From positions 1 to 37,571 of the forward strand of contig NZ_JABXKF010000041.1 of NCBI RefSeq assembly GCF_017115165.1: a stretch of DNA of 37,571 nucleotides, in the 5' to 3' direction. Shown here piece by piece: positions 15,844 to 23,370 of this stretch. A program made the translations under genes and the position numbers. The notes beneath the pieces are model-generated. The model did not search any database, was not told the DNA's origin, and saw only the letters and a program-made list of their open reading frames with translations. Source of the stretch: Nostoc sp. LPT (lineage in GTDB: Bacteria; Cyanobacteriota; Cyanobacteriia; Cyanobacteriales; Nostocaceae). Position 1 is the stretch's first letter; each line of letters begins with the position of its first letter.

Positions 15844-16833
15844 ATGAATCATCAGCCAGTTGATGCAACCACCGCCACCAGCTTTTTACCAATGGTGTCG
15901 GTGGTTGTTCCTATTTATAACGGTGAGGCAGATTTACCAGAGTTAATCAATTGTCTGTTGTCTCAAACTTACCCAAAAGACCGCGTAGAATACTTGTTGG
16001 TAGACAATAACAGTAGCGATCGCACTCTCACCATCCTGAAAACATCTGCCGAAAATTGCCCAATTACAATTCGCCCCTTGAGCGAAACCCAAATTCAAAG
16101 CTCTTACGCTGCTCGTAATACCGGGATTCGCGCCGCTACGGGTGAAATTATCGTTTTTACCGATGCAGATTGTCGCCCACAACCGCAATGGTTAAACGCA
16201 CTAATTCAGCCTTTTGTCAACAAAGAAGTGATAATTGTTGCTGGTGAAATTTTGGCACTACCAGGCACAACTCTGCTAGAACAACACGCAGACCGTCAAG
16301 AAACTTTATCGCAAAAGCATACCCTTAACCATTCCTTTCGTCCCTATGGTCAAACAGCTAATTTAGCGATTCGACGCATTGCCTTAGAAAAAGTAGGTTT
16401 ATTTCGTCCCTATTTGACTACTGGTGGTGATGCCGATATTTGTTGGCGGATTTTGGGGGAAAACATCGGGCGTTTGGAATTTGCCCCAAATGCGATCGTT
16501 CAGCACCGCCACCGCGCTACACTTCAAGAACTGCAAAGTCAATGGCGGCGTTATGGACGTTCAAATCGCTATCTGCACGAACTGCACGGTGTAGATTTAA
16601 TGCGAGAGATGACACCCAAAGAATACGGCTATCGCTTGGCACGTTGGTTATTGAAAGAAGTACCAAGAGATATTAAAAAGGCGTTGGCGAAGCCCAAAGC
16701 AGGCATCGCTAGTCAAGCCACCCTTGTAGATTTATTAAATACTCCCATTGGTTTGTTCACAGCTAGGGCGCGTACTGCTGGACAAAGAGACGCCAAGCTA
16801 CCAGAGAATGCCAAGATAATTGCTCGACTGTAA
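15844..16833 (+). CDS. Family 2 glycosyltransferase
   Basis: 329 residues with a GT-A fold. VSVVVPIYNGEADLPELINC begins the nucleotide-binding domain, DNNSSDRT (54-61) binds the nucleoside, and FTDADCRPQPQWL (105-117) contains the metal-binding Asp-x-Asp. TGGDADICWRI supplies the later acidic residues, and QWRRYGRSNRYL is the QxxRW-like motif. No membrane helices are obvious, so it is a soluble or peripheral enzyme, likely for exopolysaccharide, glycolipid or cell-wall sugar transfer; donor and acceptor are unknown. The C-terminal stretch KALAKPKAGIAS is encoded by a dispersed REP-like repeat (16684-16711), an apparent in-frame insertion. Confidence 0.93.
   Translation: MNHQPVDATTATSFLPMVSVVVPIYNGEADLPELINCLLSQTYPKDRVEYLLVDNNSSDRTLTILKTSAENCPITIRPLSETQIQSSYAARNTGIRAATGEIIVFTDADCRPQPQWLNALIQPFVNKEVIIVAGEILALPGTTLLEQHADRQETLSQKHTLNHSFRPYGQTANLAIRRIALEKVGLFRPYLTTGGDADICWRILGENIGRLEFAPNAIVQHRHRATLQELQSQWRRYGRSNRYLHELHGVDLMREMTPKEYGYRLARWLLKEVPRDIKKALAKPKAGIASQATLVDLLNTPIGLFTARARTAGQRDAKLPENAKIIARL
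16684..16711. repeat. Dispersed REP-like element inside the GT2 gene
   Basis: GTTGGCGAAGCCCAAAGCAG, continuing GCATCGCT, is a diverged copy of the element in eboA and in the 12.7-kb relic, read here as ALAKPKAGIA. Confidence 0.65.
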
Positions 16834-16874
16834 GTAAGAAAAAGGGCATTGCTGATTAGATGTATAAATCTTGC

Positions 16875-16905
16875 TGTAGAGACGTTGCAATTCCTAGTCT
16901 CTACA
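16875..16905. repeat. Hairpin TGTAGAGAC / GTCTCTACA
   Basis: Nine-base arms at 16875-16883 and 16897-16905, 42 bp after the glycosyltransferase stop. Degenerate copy of a common cyanobacterial palindrome. The rest of 16834-17422 is AT-rich sequence in which I see no gene; the promoter of the GGDEF-EAL gene should be at its right end. Confidence 0.6.
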
Positions 16906-17422
16906 AAGGTTTTGAAATCATGCAAAATCATTTTCATAGCTGAATTCAGTGACGCTTAAGCAAAAATGCTCTTGTAAGTCCAGAAGCATTGACTGAGACC
17001 CTTATTCTTTCTTTAGCTCACAAAAGCGAATGTATCTTAAGAAGTATTTTCAAAAGCAGGTAAAGCAAATATGCTGTTATTGATGAACTTTTAACGTTGT
17101 ATTTAAAAAAATAAAAATTTCAGTAGGTAGGGCTTGTTGCCACTTAGCACTTTGGTCGTTATTAGACAAGCTTGTGGCACTAAATAGAACTAGAAGTTGA
17201 TTAAGGCTACACAAATTTGATTGCTTCCTCATTATTGAGAGAGAAGTTAGTAAATCAAAAAACCCAGTTCTGTCATATTTATTTATAGAGTGTCCGCTCT
17301 TTCAAGTAACCTTCTCTCCTTGCCTGCTCAATAGCGTCTGAATTATTGAAGAAAGCATGGGGTTTGCTTTCCCTGCTCTCTTCATTCACAGTTACGCTTC
17401 ATAGTTTTGTGAGTTGAGCAAC

Positions 17423-19408
17423 ATGAAAGTGGATGGATTTAATCAACAGATAGATAAATTGTGCTCACAGATACAGGGACTATTAAAATGCTATGGAACT
17501 AAGCTGAACTCACAACAGGAGATGATAACAGAGGCTTTCGAGAAACTTAACACCACAATGGAACAACTATTGACAGCTTCCGAGGAGTTAAAGGTAACAC
17601 GAGCGGCAGTAGAGAAAGAGCGCCAGCGTTACCAAGACTTGTTCGAGTTTGCTCCAGATGGTTACTTGGTAACTGATACCAACGGGATAATCCAAGAGGC
17701 TAACCATGTAGCAGCAACTTTGCTCGGCGTCCAACAAAAATATTTAATAGGTAAACCATTAATTCTTTTTATTGCTCAACAAGACCGCCAGTCCTTTAAC
17801 TCTCAAATAAACAATTTGCAGGAGATAATGAACTGGGAAATTCACCTACAGCCACGGAGAGGAACGCTTTTCCCTGCTAGTGTGAAAGCGTCTGTAGTAT
17901 ACGATATTGAGGGGAAGCACCTTGGCTGGCGTTGGCTACTGTGCAACATCAGTGAACGCAAACAAGCTGAAGAAAAGTTGCACCGAGCTTACAGTGAGTT
18001 AGAAATACGGGTGGCGGAACGGACAGCGGAACTGGTAGAAGCAAATCAAAAATTGCTAAATGAAATTACAGAACGTAAAAGAGTCGAGTCACAACTACTG
18101 CACCTTGCTTTTCACGATGCATTGACGGGTCTGGCAAACCGCGTTGCATTTATGAACCGCCTAAAACATGCGATAAATTATTCAAAACGGCATTCAGATT
18201 ATCTATATGCTGTGCTATTTCTCGACCTAGATCGGTTTAAGGTGATCAATGACAGTCTTGGACACCTAAATGGAGACCAATTGCTGCTTGCTATTGCAAG
18301 TAGACTAGAAATATGTGTACGCTCCATAGATACAGCGGCACGGCTTGGGGGAGACGAATTTACAATCTTGCTTGAGGGAATCCAGGATGTGTCAGACGCC
18401 ATCAAAGTTGCTGAACGGATTCAGAAGGAACTGGCATTACCTTTTAAGCTTGACGGACAAGAAGTCTTCATCACGGCAAGTATTGGCATCGCGTTGAGTT
18501 CGACAGTAGACTATCAACACCCAGAAGAACTGTTGAGAGATGCAGATACAGCAATGTACCGAGCCAAGGTGCTAGGCAGAGCGCGTTATGAGTTATTCAA
18601 CTCAGATATGTATGCTGATGCTCTAGCGAGATTACAGTTAGAGACTGATTTGCGCCGAGCAATTGAACGCAAAGAATTTCGGGTTTATTACCAACCGATT
18701 GTTTCACTCACTAGTGGCTCTATTATAGGTTTTGAGGCTCTATTGCGCTGGCAGCACCCAGAGCGTGGTCTGCTTAATCCAGCAGATTTTATTCCCCTAG
18801 CAGAGGAAACTGGACTAATTTTCTCCATTGGCAAATGGGCTTTGCATGAAGCCTGCCGCCAGATGCAAGTTTGGCGGGTATGTCATCGTTCTAAATTACT
18901 AGAGAAAATTAGTGTTAATCTCACCGTCAAGCAATTTTCTCAGCCGGATTTGATAGAGCAGATTGAGCAAATTTTGTACTCAACTGGCCTTGATGCTGGC
19001 ACTCTAATCCTAGAGATTACTGAAAACGCAATTGTGGAAAATGGTGATAAGGTAACTGCCGCAATCTTACAACTTCGAGAGATGGGCATTGAGTTATCAA
19101 TTGATGACTTTGGTACAGGCTACTCCTCATTAGGTGGTCTTTATAACTTTCCGATTAGTGTGTTGAAAATTGACCGTTCTTTTATCAGCCTGATGGGCAC
19201 TAATAGTAAGAATTTAGAAATTATTGAGATAATTGTCACCTTGGCACACAAGCTAGGTGTGGATGTGCTTGCCGAAGGGGTAGAGACAAAAGAGCAACTA
19301 TTACTTGTAAGAAAGTTAAACTGTCAATATGGCCAGGGGCATTTTTTCTCAGTTCCATTAAATAGCTCGGCAGCAGAGGCATTAATTATGGAAAATCCTC
19401 AATGGTAA
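17423..19408 (+). CDS. PAS-GGDEF-EAL cyclic-di-GMP signalling protein
   Basis: About 661 residues from ATG 17423; an in-frame TTG at 17414 is an alternative. An N-terminal coiled segment (to about 70) precedes a PAS domain (about 70-185: FEFAPDGYLVTDTNGIIQEA) and a linker helix. Then comes a GGDEF domain with intact RLGGDEF and an RSID inhibitory I-site five residues before it. Last is an EAL domain with FEALLRWQHP, NLTVKQF, EITENAIVE, DDFGTGYSSLGG, KIDRSF and AEGVETKEQ all present. Both synthesis and hydrolysis of c-di-GMP are therefore possible; which dominates cannot be read from sequence. There is no membrane segment, so it is cytoplasmic. c-di-GMP controls motility, cell size and biofilm in cyanobacteria. 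Followed by a WD40 relic and a response regulator. Confidence 0.95.
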   Translation: MKVDGFNQQIDKLCSQIQGLLKCYGTKLNSQQEMITEAFEKLNTTMEQLLTASEELKVTRAAVEKERQRYQDLFEFAPDGYLVTDTNGIIQEANHVAATLLGVQQKYLIGKPLILFIAQQDRQSFNSQINNLQEIMNWEIHLQPRRGTLFPASVKASVVYDIEGKHLGWRWLLCNISERKQAEEKLHRAYSELEIRVAERTAELVEANQKLLNEITERKRVESQLLHLAFHDALTGLANRVAFMNRLKHAINYSKRHSDYLYAVLFLDLDRFKVINDSLGHLNGDQLLLAIASRLEICVRSIDTAARLGGDEFTILLEGIQDVSDAIKVAERIQKELALPFKLDGQEVFITASIGIALSSTVDYQHPEELLRDADTAMYRAKVLGRARYELFNSDMYADALARLQLETDLRRAIERKEFRVYYQPIVSLTSGSIIGFEALLRWQHPERGLLNPADFIPLAEETGLIFSIGKWALHEACRQMQVWRVCHRSKLLEKISVNLTVKQFSQPDLIEQIEQILYSTGLDAGTLILEITENAIVENGDKVTAAILQLREMGIELSIDDFGTGYSSLGGLYNFPISVLKIDRSFISLMGTNSKNLEIIEIIVTLAHKLGVDVLAEGVETKEQLLLVRKLNCQYGQGHFFSVPLNSSAAEALIMENPQW

Positions 19409-19450
19409 GAGTGATTTAAAATCCTGAGCATAGTTTTGTCTAGCCTACGC

Positions 19451-19834
19451 GCCATCAAAATTTGGCATATAGCTACTGGAGACTGCCTTACTTATAGCCG
19501 TAGCCAGATATGTTAGGACAATGTTGATTGCCAAAAGCCTTGATTTAACTGGGTTTCTACTCAGCACTCAGCACTCAGCACTCAGCACTCAGCACTCAGC
19601 ACTTTGCTATATATTGTCGCTCAGTCTGAGCCATGACGAGCAAACTCTCCTCAGCGGAAGCCAAGATAAAGCTATCAACTATTGGGATCTTACTACAAGG
19701 GAATGTTGGACAACTTTGCGGCCAGCCCGTCCCTATAAAGGCACGCTCGTTAATGCAGCGACAGAGTTGACGGAGGCACAGATGTGAACTTTAAAAGCTT
19801 TAGAGGCGGTAGAGGTAAATTCAAGTTGCTCAAT
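19451..19834 (+). pseudogene. WD40-repeat gene relic
   Basis: Two WD40 fragments survive. The first, AIKIWHIATGDCLT (from 19451), runs to a TAG at 19514. The second, SHDEQTLLSGSQDKAINYWD (about 19620-19690), continues as LTTRECWTTLRPARPYKG and then LTEAQM. After LTEAQM there is a TGA, and the same frame continues TLKALEAVE. Large Nostoc WD40 proteins often end in a sequence of the LRAPRPYEG...LTEAQKATLKALGAVE kind, so the stop interrupts the ancestral C-terminus. The N-terminal bulk is absent. Between the fragments lies a heptamer array (19559-19603). It is a remnant of a much longer gene. Confidence 0.75.
19559..19603. repeat. Heptanucleotide tandem repeat (ACTCAGC)n
   Basis: Six perfect copies of ACTCAGC plus ACT. 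This is the short tandemly repeated repetitive (STRR) type typical of heterocystous cyanobacteria, sitting inside the WD40 relic. Confidence 0.95.
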
Positions 19835-19885
19835 GCCTACCAACTTTCGCTAAATTGGAAAAAGGAAAACTCAAGGGAATTTTAA

Positions 19886-20581
19886 ATGTCAGCACAATTG
19901 TTACTGGTGGATGATGAACCAGGGATACGGGAAGCCGTGAAAGACTATTTGCAAGAGAGCGGTTTCAGCGTTCAAGTCGCCAGTAACGCCCTTGAAGGTT
20001 GGGAATGGATGCAGCTGAATACACCTGACTTAGTGATTTCCGATGTGATGATGCCTCAAGTGGATGGCTATCAGTTCCTGAAGCAACTACGGGAAGACCC
20101 CCGTTTCCAAGCACTCCCGGTAGTATTTTTAACTGCTAAAGGGATGACAGGCGATCGCATTCAAGGCTATCACGCTGGTGTTGATGCCTATCTACCCAAA
20201 CCTTTCGATCCAGACGAGTTAGTGGCTATAGTCGAAAATTTGCTAGCCCGCCGCGCCGCTAAGGCTGCAAGTACGGGAGATGACGCTGAAACCCCCGATT
20301 TTGCTGAACTAGCCAATCAGATTGCCCAAATTAAAGCATTGTTAACTCAAAGAAATGCTATTTCCCAATCGCCAGCCCCTTTTAAAATTGATTTGACTCC
20401 CAGAGAACAAAGTGTTTTAAATTTGGTCGCAGAAGGGTTGATGAACAAAGAAATCGCCCGTCGTTTAGAAACCAGCGTTCGCAATGTCGAAAAATACGTC
20501 AGCCGTTTATTTAGTAAAACCGGCACCAATAGCCGTACAGAGTTAGTTCGTTTTGCTCTAGAACATGGTCTTGCTAAATAA
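19886..20581 (+). CDS. NarL/LuxR-type response regulator
   Basis: 231 residues. Receiver domain 1-120: acidic pocket Asp9-Asp10, phosphoacceptor Asp53 in LVISDVMMPQVDG, Thr83 and Lys105 (YLPKPF). A linker with ETPDFAELANQIAQIKALL follows. The C-terminal LuxR-type helix-turn-helix (about 168-231) has LTPREQSVLNLVAEGLMNKE and IARRLETSVRNVEKYVSRLF. All phosphorylation residues are present, so it should be switchable by a histidine kinase, none of which is visible nearby. The domain order and HTH resemble the Ycf29-like regulators of cyanobacteria and red-algal plastids; I am not certain of orthology. It could work with the upstream c-di-GMP protein, but about 480 bp and a relic separate them. 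Confidence 0.93.
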   Translation: MSAQLLLVDDEPGIREAVKDYLQESGFSVQVASNALEGWEWMQLNTPDLVISDVMMPQVDGYQFLKQLREDPRFQALPVVFLTAKGMTGDRIQGYHAGVDAYLPKPFDPDELVAIVENLLARRAAKAASTGDDAETPDFAELANQIAQIKALLTQRNAISQSPAPFKIDLTPREQSVLNLVAEGLMNKEIARRLETSVRNVEKYVSRLFSKTGTNSRTELVRFALEHGLAK

Positions 20582-20585
20582 GGGT

Positions 20586-20725
20586 TGGGAATTGGGCATT
20601 GGGCATTGGGCATGGGACAGAAGAGGCAGAGGAGCAGGGAGAAGGGTGCACAGGAGAGAAATTTTCCCCCTGCTCCCTGCTCTCTGCTTCCCCATCTCCC
20701 TCATCTCCCTCATCTCCCCCTACTT
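20586..20725. repeat. ATTGGGC heptamers and GAGCAGGGAG hairpin region
   Basis: ATTGGGC/CATTGGG heptamers (20591-20615) are followed by an inverted repeat GAGCAGGGAG (20632-20641) / CTCCCTGCTC (20673-20682), extended by GCAGAG / CTCTGC outside it, then by CATCTCCCT direct repeats. It lies directly after the response-regulator stop and may act as a transcript end, but it looks like a dispersed repeat cluster. The remaining 20726-21201 shows no gene I can support. Confidence 0.65.
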
Positions 20726-21201
20726 CCCTACTCCTGGGTAATCGGTAGTAGGTAACTGGCTGCTAAACCATGACCTATTACCAGTAATAGATAAAACATA
20801 AGTATTTCAGCAAATCAGGCACTTAGTTTAAGCAAAAAACTAAAAGAAAGGTTATTTATTTTTACTTTAATCTTTTAGGTTTTCATTAGATTTGCGCCTG
20901 CTGTCCAATTCCCCATCTGTAAAGACACAGGGTTTTATTATTCTGCAATGTTTTGATAAAAACTCGGTAAAATGCACCCGGCTGAATTTGCTTTTAGATT
21001 CTACCAGTACCCTTTGCTACAAAGTTTTTAATAGCGAAAACTGTTCCTGGGACTTTGTGCTGCTAAATAAGACTTTCACAAAGTAGAAATCAAAATATTT
21101 TATGAAATCTACTGACTGCTTAGTTTTTATGGCAACGGGGGTATAGGATCAACATTTGATTTGATGCCCAATTCACGTTTTTCACTAATCAAATTACACC
21201 T

Positions 21202-21486
21202 TTAGGTTGGAGAATTTTCCGCGACATTACGCAAGCGCATTAGCTGACGCCGCATTTGAGGCGAGGCTTTAAACTCGGACACTTCCTGGGCTTTAACAGA
21301 CGCTTGTAGCGTTTCGAGAAAGTCATCAGAACCTTCGGTTAAAGCATCAAGTAGCACCTGTAAAAGTTGCTCGCGATCGCTCAATAGACTCTTTTCCTCA
21401 ATCAACCGGAATTTGAGATGTATTTCACACTCATAAATACCTACTTCGAGATTATTTATCTGGCGTGGTAATGCTTTGGAGTTCAT
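21202..21486 (-). CDS. Small conserved-looking hypothetical protein
   Basis: 94 residues. The N-terminal half reads as an amphipathic strand region (NNLEVGIYECEIHLKFRLIE). The rest is a helical, charged region (LLSDREQLLQVLLDALTEGSDDFLETLQASV, about 35-65) and a basic C-terminus (SPQMRRQLMRLRNVAE). No membrane segment or catalytic motif. Good codon structure and an isolated ATG make it a likely real gene. I do not recognise a family. Upstream is an 870-bp stretch without genes that it shares divergently with ndhM. Confidence 0.65.
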   Translation of the reverse strand: MNSKALPRQINNLEVGIYECEIHLKFRLIEEKSLLSDREQLLQVLLDALTEGSDDFLETLQASVKAQEVSEFKASPQMRRQLMRLRNVAENSPT

Positions 21487-22356
21487 AGCTTATTGAGATT
21501 CCTTTACTTGGTTGTTATGAGGGTAAGGAGGTAGATGTCCAGCAAAAATTCTTTATATCCCTTTTGAATCCAAAGTGCTTGAATTAAGAATTTTTCTTCA
21601 TCAATCACCTTTGTATTCTATTTCACTCTCCTATGGTGTATTTTCAAGCTAGATTTTCAGTGTCTAGATTTTGACGTTTCTGTGCCAGATGTAGCTTATG
21701 GTAAGCCATAACTATTATTCAGTTTTTAAGATTCTACACAATAAAGTTTCTGTAAGAAGTTGCTCAACCTTTTTAAAGGTTTTTACATCAACTTTATGTG
21801 AACGTCAATAACAGTTTGACTTGTTACTCTAATTTTAGTGTTTCTACGTAAGTAAAACCGCTTATTTTTTTGGAGTTTATTAAAGCCAGCGGTCGATGTA
21901 GCGCTATTGCGTGAAATTACTTGATGTACGTTTTTTGCGATAGAAAATTCAGGAGAAATTGATCAGCATAATTATTAATGTCAAAACTTTTGTTCTCCAG
22001 AAAAAAATGTACACAGAACAAATTATTCTTCCCAAGTGCTTATCCATACTGTCTTCTGGGCTTAGTCGAGTAGAAAAATCTTAGCAGTAGGTCAGATTAG
22101 TACACCAAATGAAAATACTCAACCCATTAATTTTTACAGAAAAATAATTTGACTACTGTCAGTACTAGCAGTTAAATATATCTTCAACTCATAACAGAAG
22201 TAACAAACTCATCAGTAAAGGTGATATTTTTACTTATGCCCATTCAATATACCCTTTTGAAACTGCATTCAAAGCTTTAAAATTAAGAGCATTCAAGCTC
22301 GAATATTAACGTCTACAATAATTTCAGTGTAATCCACGCAAATCTTACACCTTTTT
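21487..22356. promoter_or_regulatory. Long AT-rich divergent intergenic region
   Basis: 870 bp between the small hypothetical gene and ndhM. I see no convincing coding frame. A short dyad, TTATGG-TAAG-CCATAA, occurs near 21698-21713. It must hold the ndhM promoter and the divergent one. Its length leaves room for an unrecognised small RNA, but nothing specific supports that. Confidence 0.3.
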
Positions 22357-22716
22357 ATGGATAACCCGATGCTGCTCAAGTCCACAACCCGGCATATCCG
22401 CATTTTTGCAGGTGAAATTGACCGGGATGGCGATTTAGTTCCTAGTCAACAAGTCTTAACCTTAGATGTTGACCCAGATAACGAATTTAATTGGAATGAA
22501 GATGCACTGCAAAAAATTTATCGAAAATTTGATGAACTAGTAGAAGCATCTAGTGGCGCAGACCTCACAGACTATAACTTGCGGCGTGTGGGCTCAGACT
22601 TAGAGCATTATCTGCGATCGCTTCTGCAACTCGGCGAAGTCAGCTACAATCTTTCTGCCCGTGTTACTAACTACAGCATGGGCGTCCCTCAAGTTGCCAT
22701 TGACGACAAACAATAA
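22357..22716 (+). CDS. ndhM: NAD(P)H-quinone oxidoreductase subunit M
   Basis: 119 residues, full length. NdhM is a cyanobacterial/plastid-specific peripheral subunit of NDH-1, near the ferredoxin-facing arm on the thylakoid membrane, needed for cyclic electron flow and respiration. The signature runs through MLLKSTTRHIRIFAGEIDRD, LTLDVDPDNEFNWNEDALQK and DELVEASSGADLTDYNLRRV to VTNYSMGVPQVA, which I recognise confidently. I use the ATG at 22357 (MDNPMLLK); the internal ATG at 22369 is possible. It is a single gene on its strand, followed by two hairpins. Confidence 0.97.
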   Translation: MDNPMLLKSTTRHIRIFAGEIDRDGDLVPSQQVLTLDVDPDNEFNWNEDALQKIYRKFDELVEASSGADLTDYNLRRVGSDLEHYLRSLLQLGEVSYNLSARVTNYSMGVPQVAIDDKQ

Positions 22717-22760
22717 GCCAATGAGTTGGTAGTGGGCTGCCTGAACCCTTCTGTACAAAG

Positions 22761-22828
22761 AGTGCTGAGTTAAAAGTGTCTCGGCTGAGAGTGGAAAAAT
22801 TCATAATTCTACTTCTTAACTCAGCACT
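22761..22828. repeat. Inverted repeat, 13-bp arms
   Basis: AGTGCTGAGTTAA (22761-22773) and its exact complement (22816-22828) flank 42 bases that begin AAGTGTCTCGGCTGAGAGTG, similar to the arm of the next element. Located 44 bp after ndhM. Confidence 0.85.
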
Positions 22829-22886
22829 GGCTAACCCCCACTGCCACTAACAGCAGTCCGAAAGAGATTTTTAGAGTCACCAAAAC

Positions 22887-22943
22887 AGTGCCTCGGCTTA
22901 GAGTAAAAAGAGTAAAATTAATTGCATTTTAAGCCGAGGCACT
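22887..22943. repeat. Inverted repeat, 14-bp arms
   Basis: AGTGCCTCGGCTTA (22887-22900) and its exact complement (22930-22943) with a 29-base loop. The arm resembles the loop of the preceding element (GTGTCTCGGCTGAGAGTG against GTGCCTCGGCTTAGAGTA), so the two are related, possibly MITE-like. The remaining stretch to 23370 has no supportable gene. Confidence 0.85.
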
Positions 22944-23370
22944 ACTGAATGCATCAATCGGGTACTTTTGCCAAAATTAATATTTGCTATTCTTAATTCT
23001 TAAATTAAAGTTAATTCTTGCTATCCTACTTATAAACTAAATAAATACCAACATTCTCTGCCTGTTAATGATGGGGTAATTTAGCAAAAACAAATCGCGC
23101 AGTTATGCTTGGGTTATGCTGTGGTGACAGGGTTGGAGTTAGTTGCTTTGGCGATGGAAAGTCACAGGGCAATAGAAGCTATGATTAGGCTGTAGGGTTG
23201 AGTTAGGAGCGTATTTTTTGGCTTGGAAAAGTATTAGTACCTGCTGATATCCGCCAGCTAAAATCATTATCTAAAGTCTGAGTATGTCAAGTTTAAGAAA
23301 GATGAGCGGTCTAGATTGTCCCTACTAATGCTATTAAAGAAATTGCCAATCGCTGATCGGTGCGAAAACT

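Noticed and set aside
19559..19603. CRISPR or slippage-controlled coding repeat
   Set aside because: Seven-base units without spacers, inside a pseudogene; a standard STRR array.
20892..21086. 64-codon plus-strand frame
   Set aside because: No Shine-Dalgarno, Cys/Phe/Asn-rich composition typical of chance frames in AT-rich DNA.
23085..23195. Frame reading QIAQLCLGYAVVTGLELVAL followed by AMESHRAIEAMIRL
   Set aside because: Protein-like but only 36 codons, no start codon, stops on both sides. It may be a relic, but I cannot name a family.
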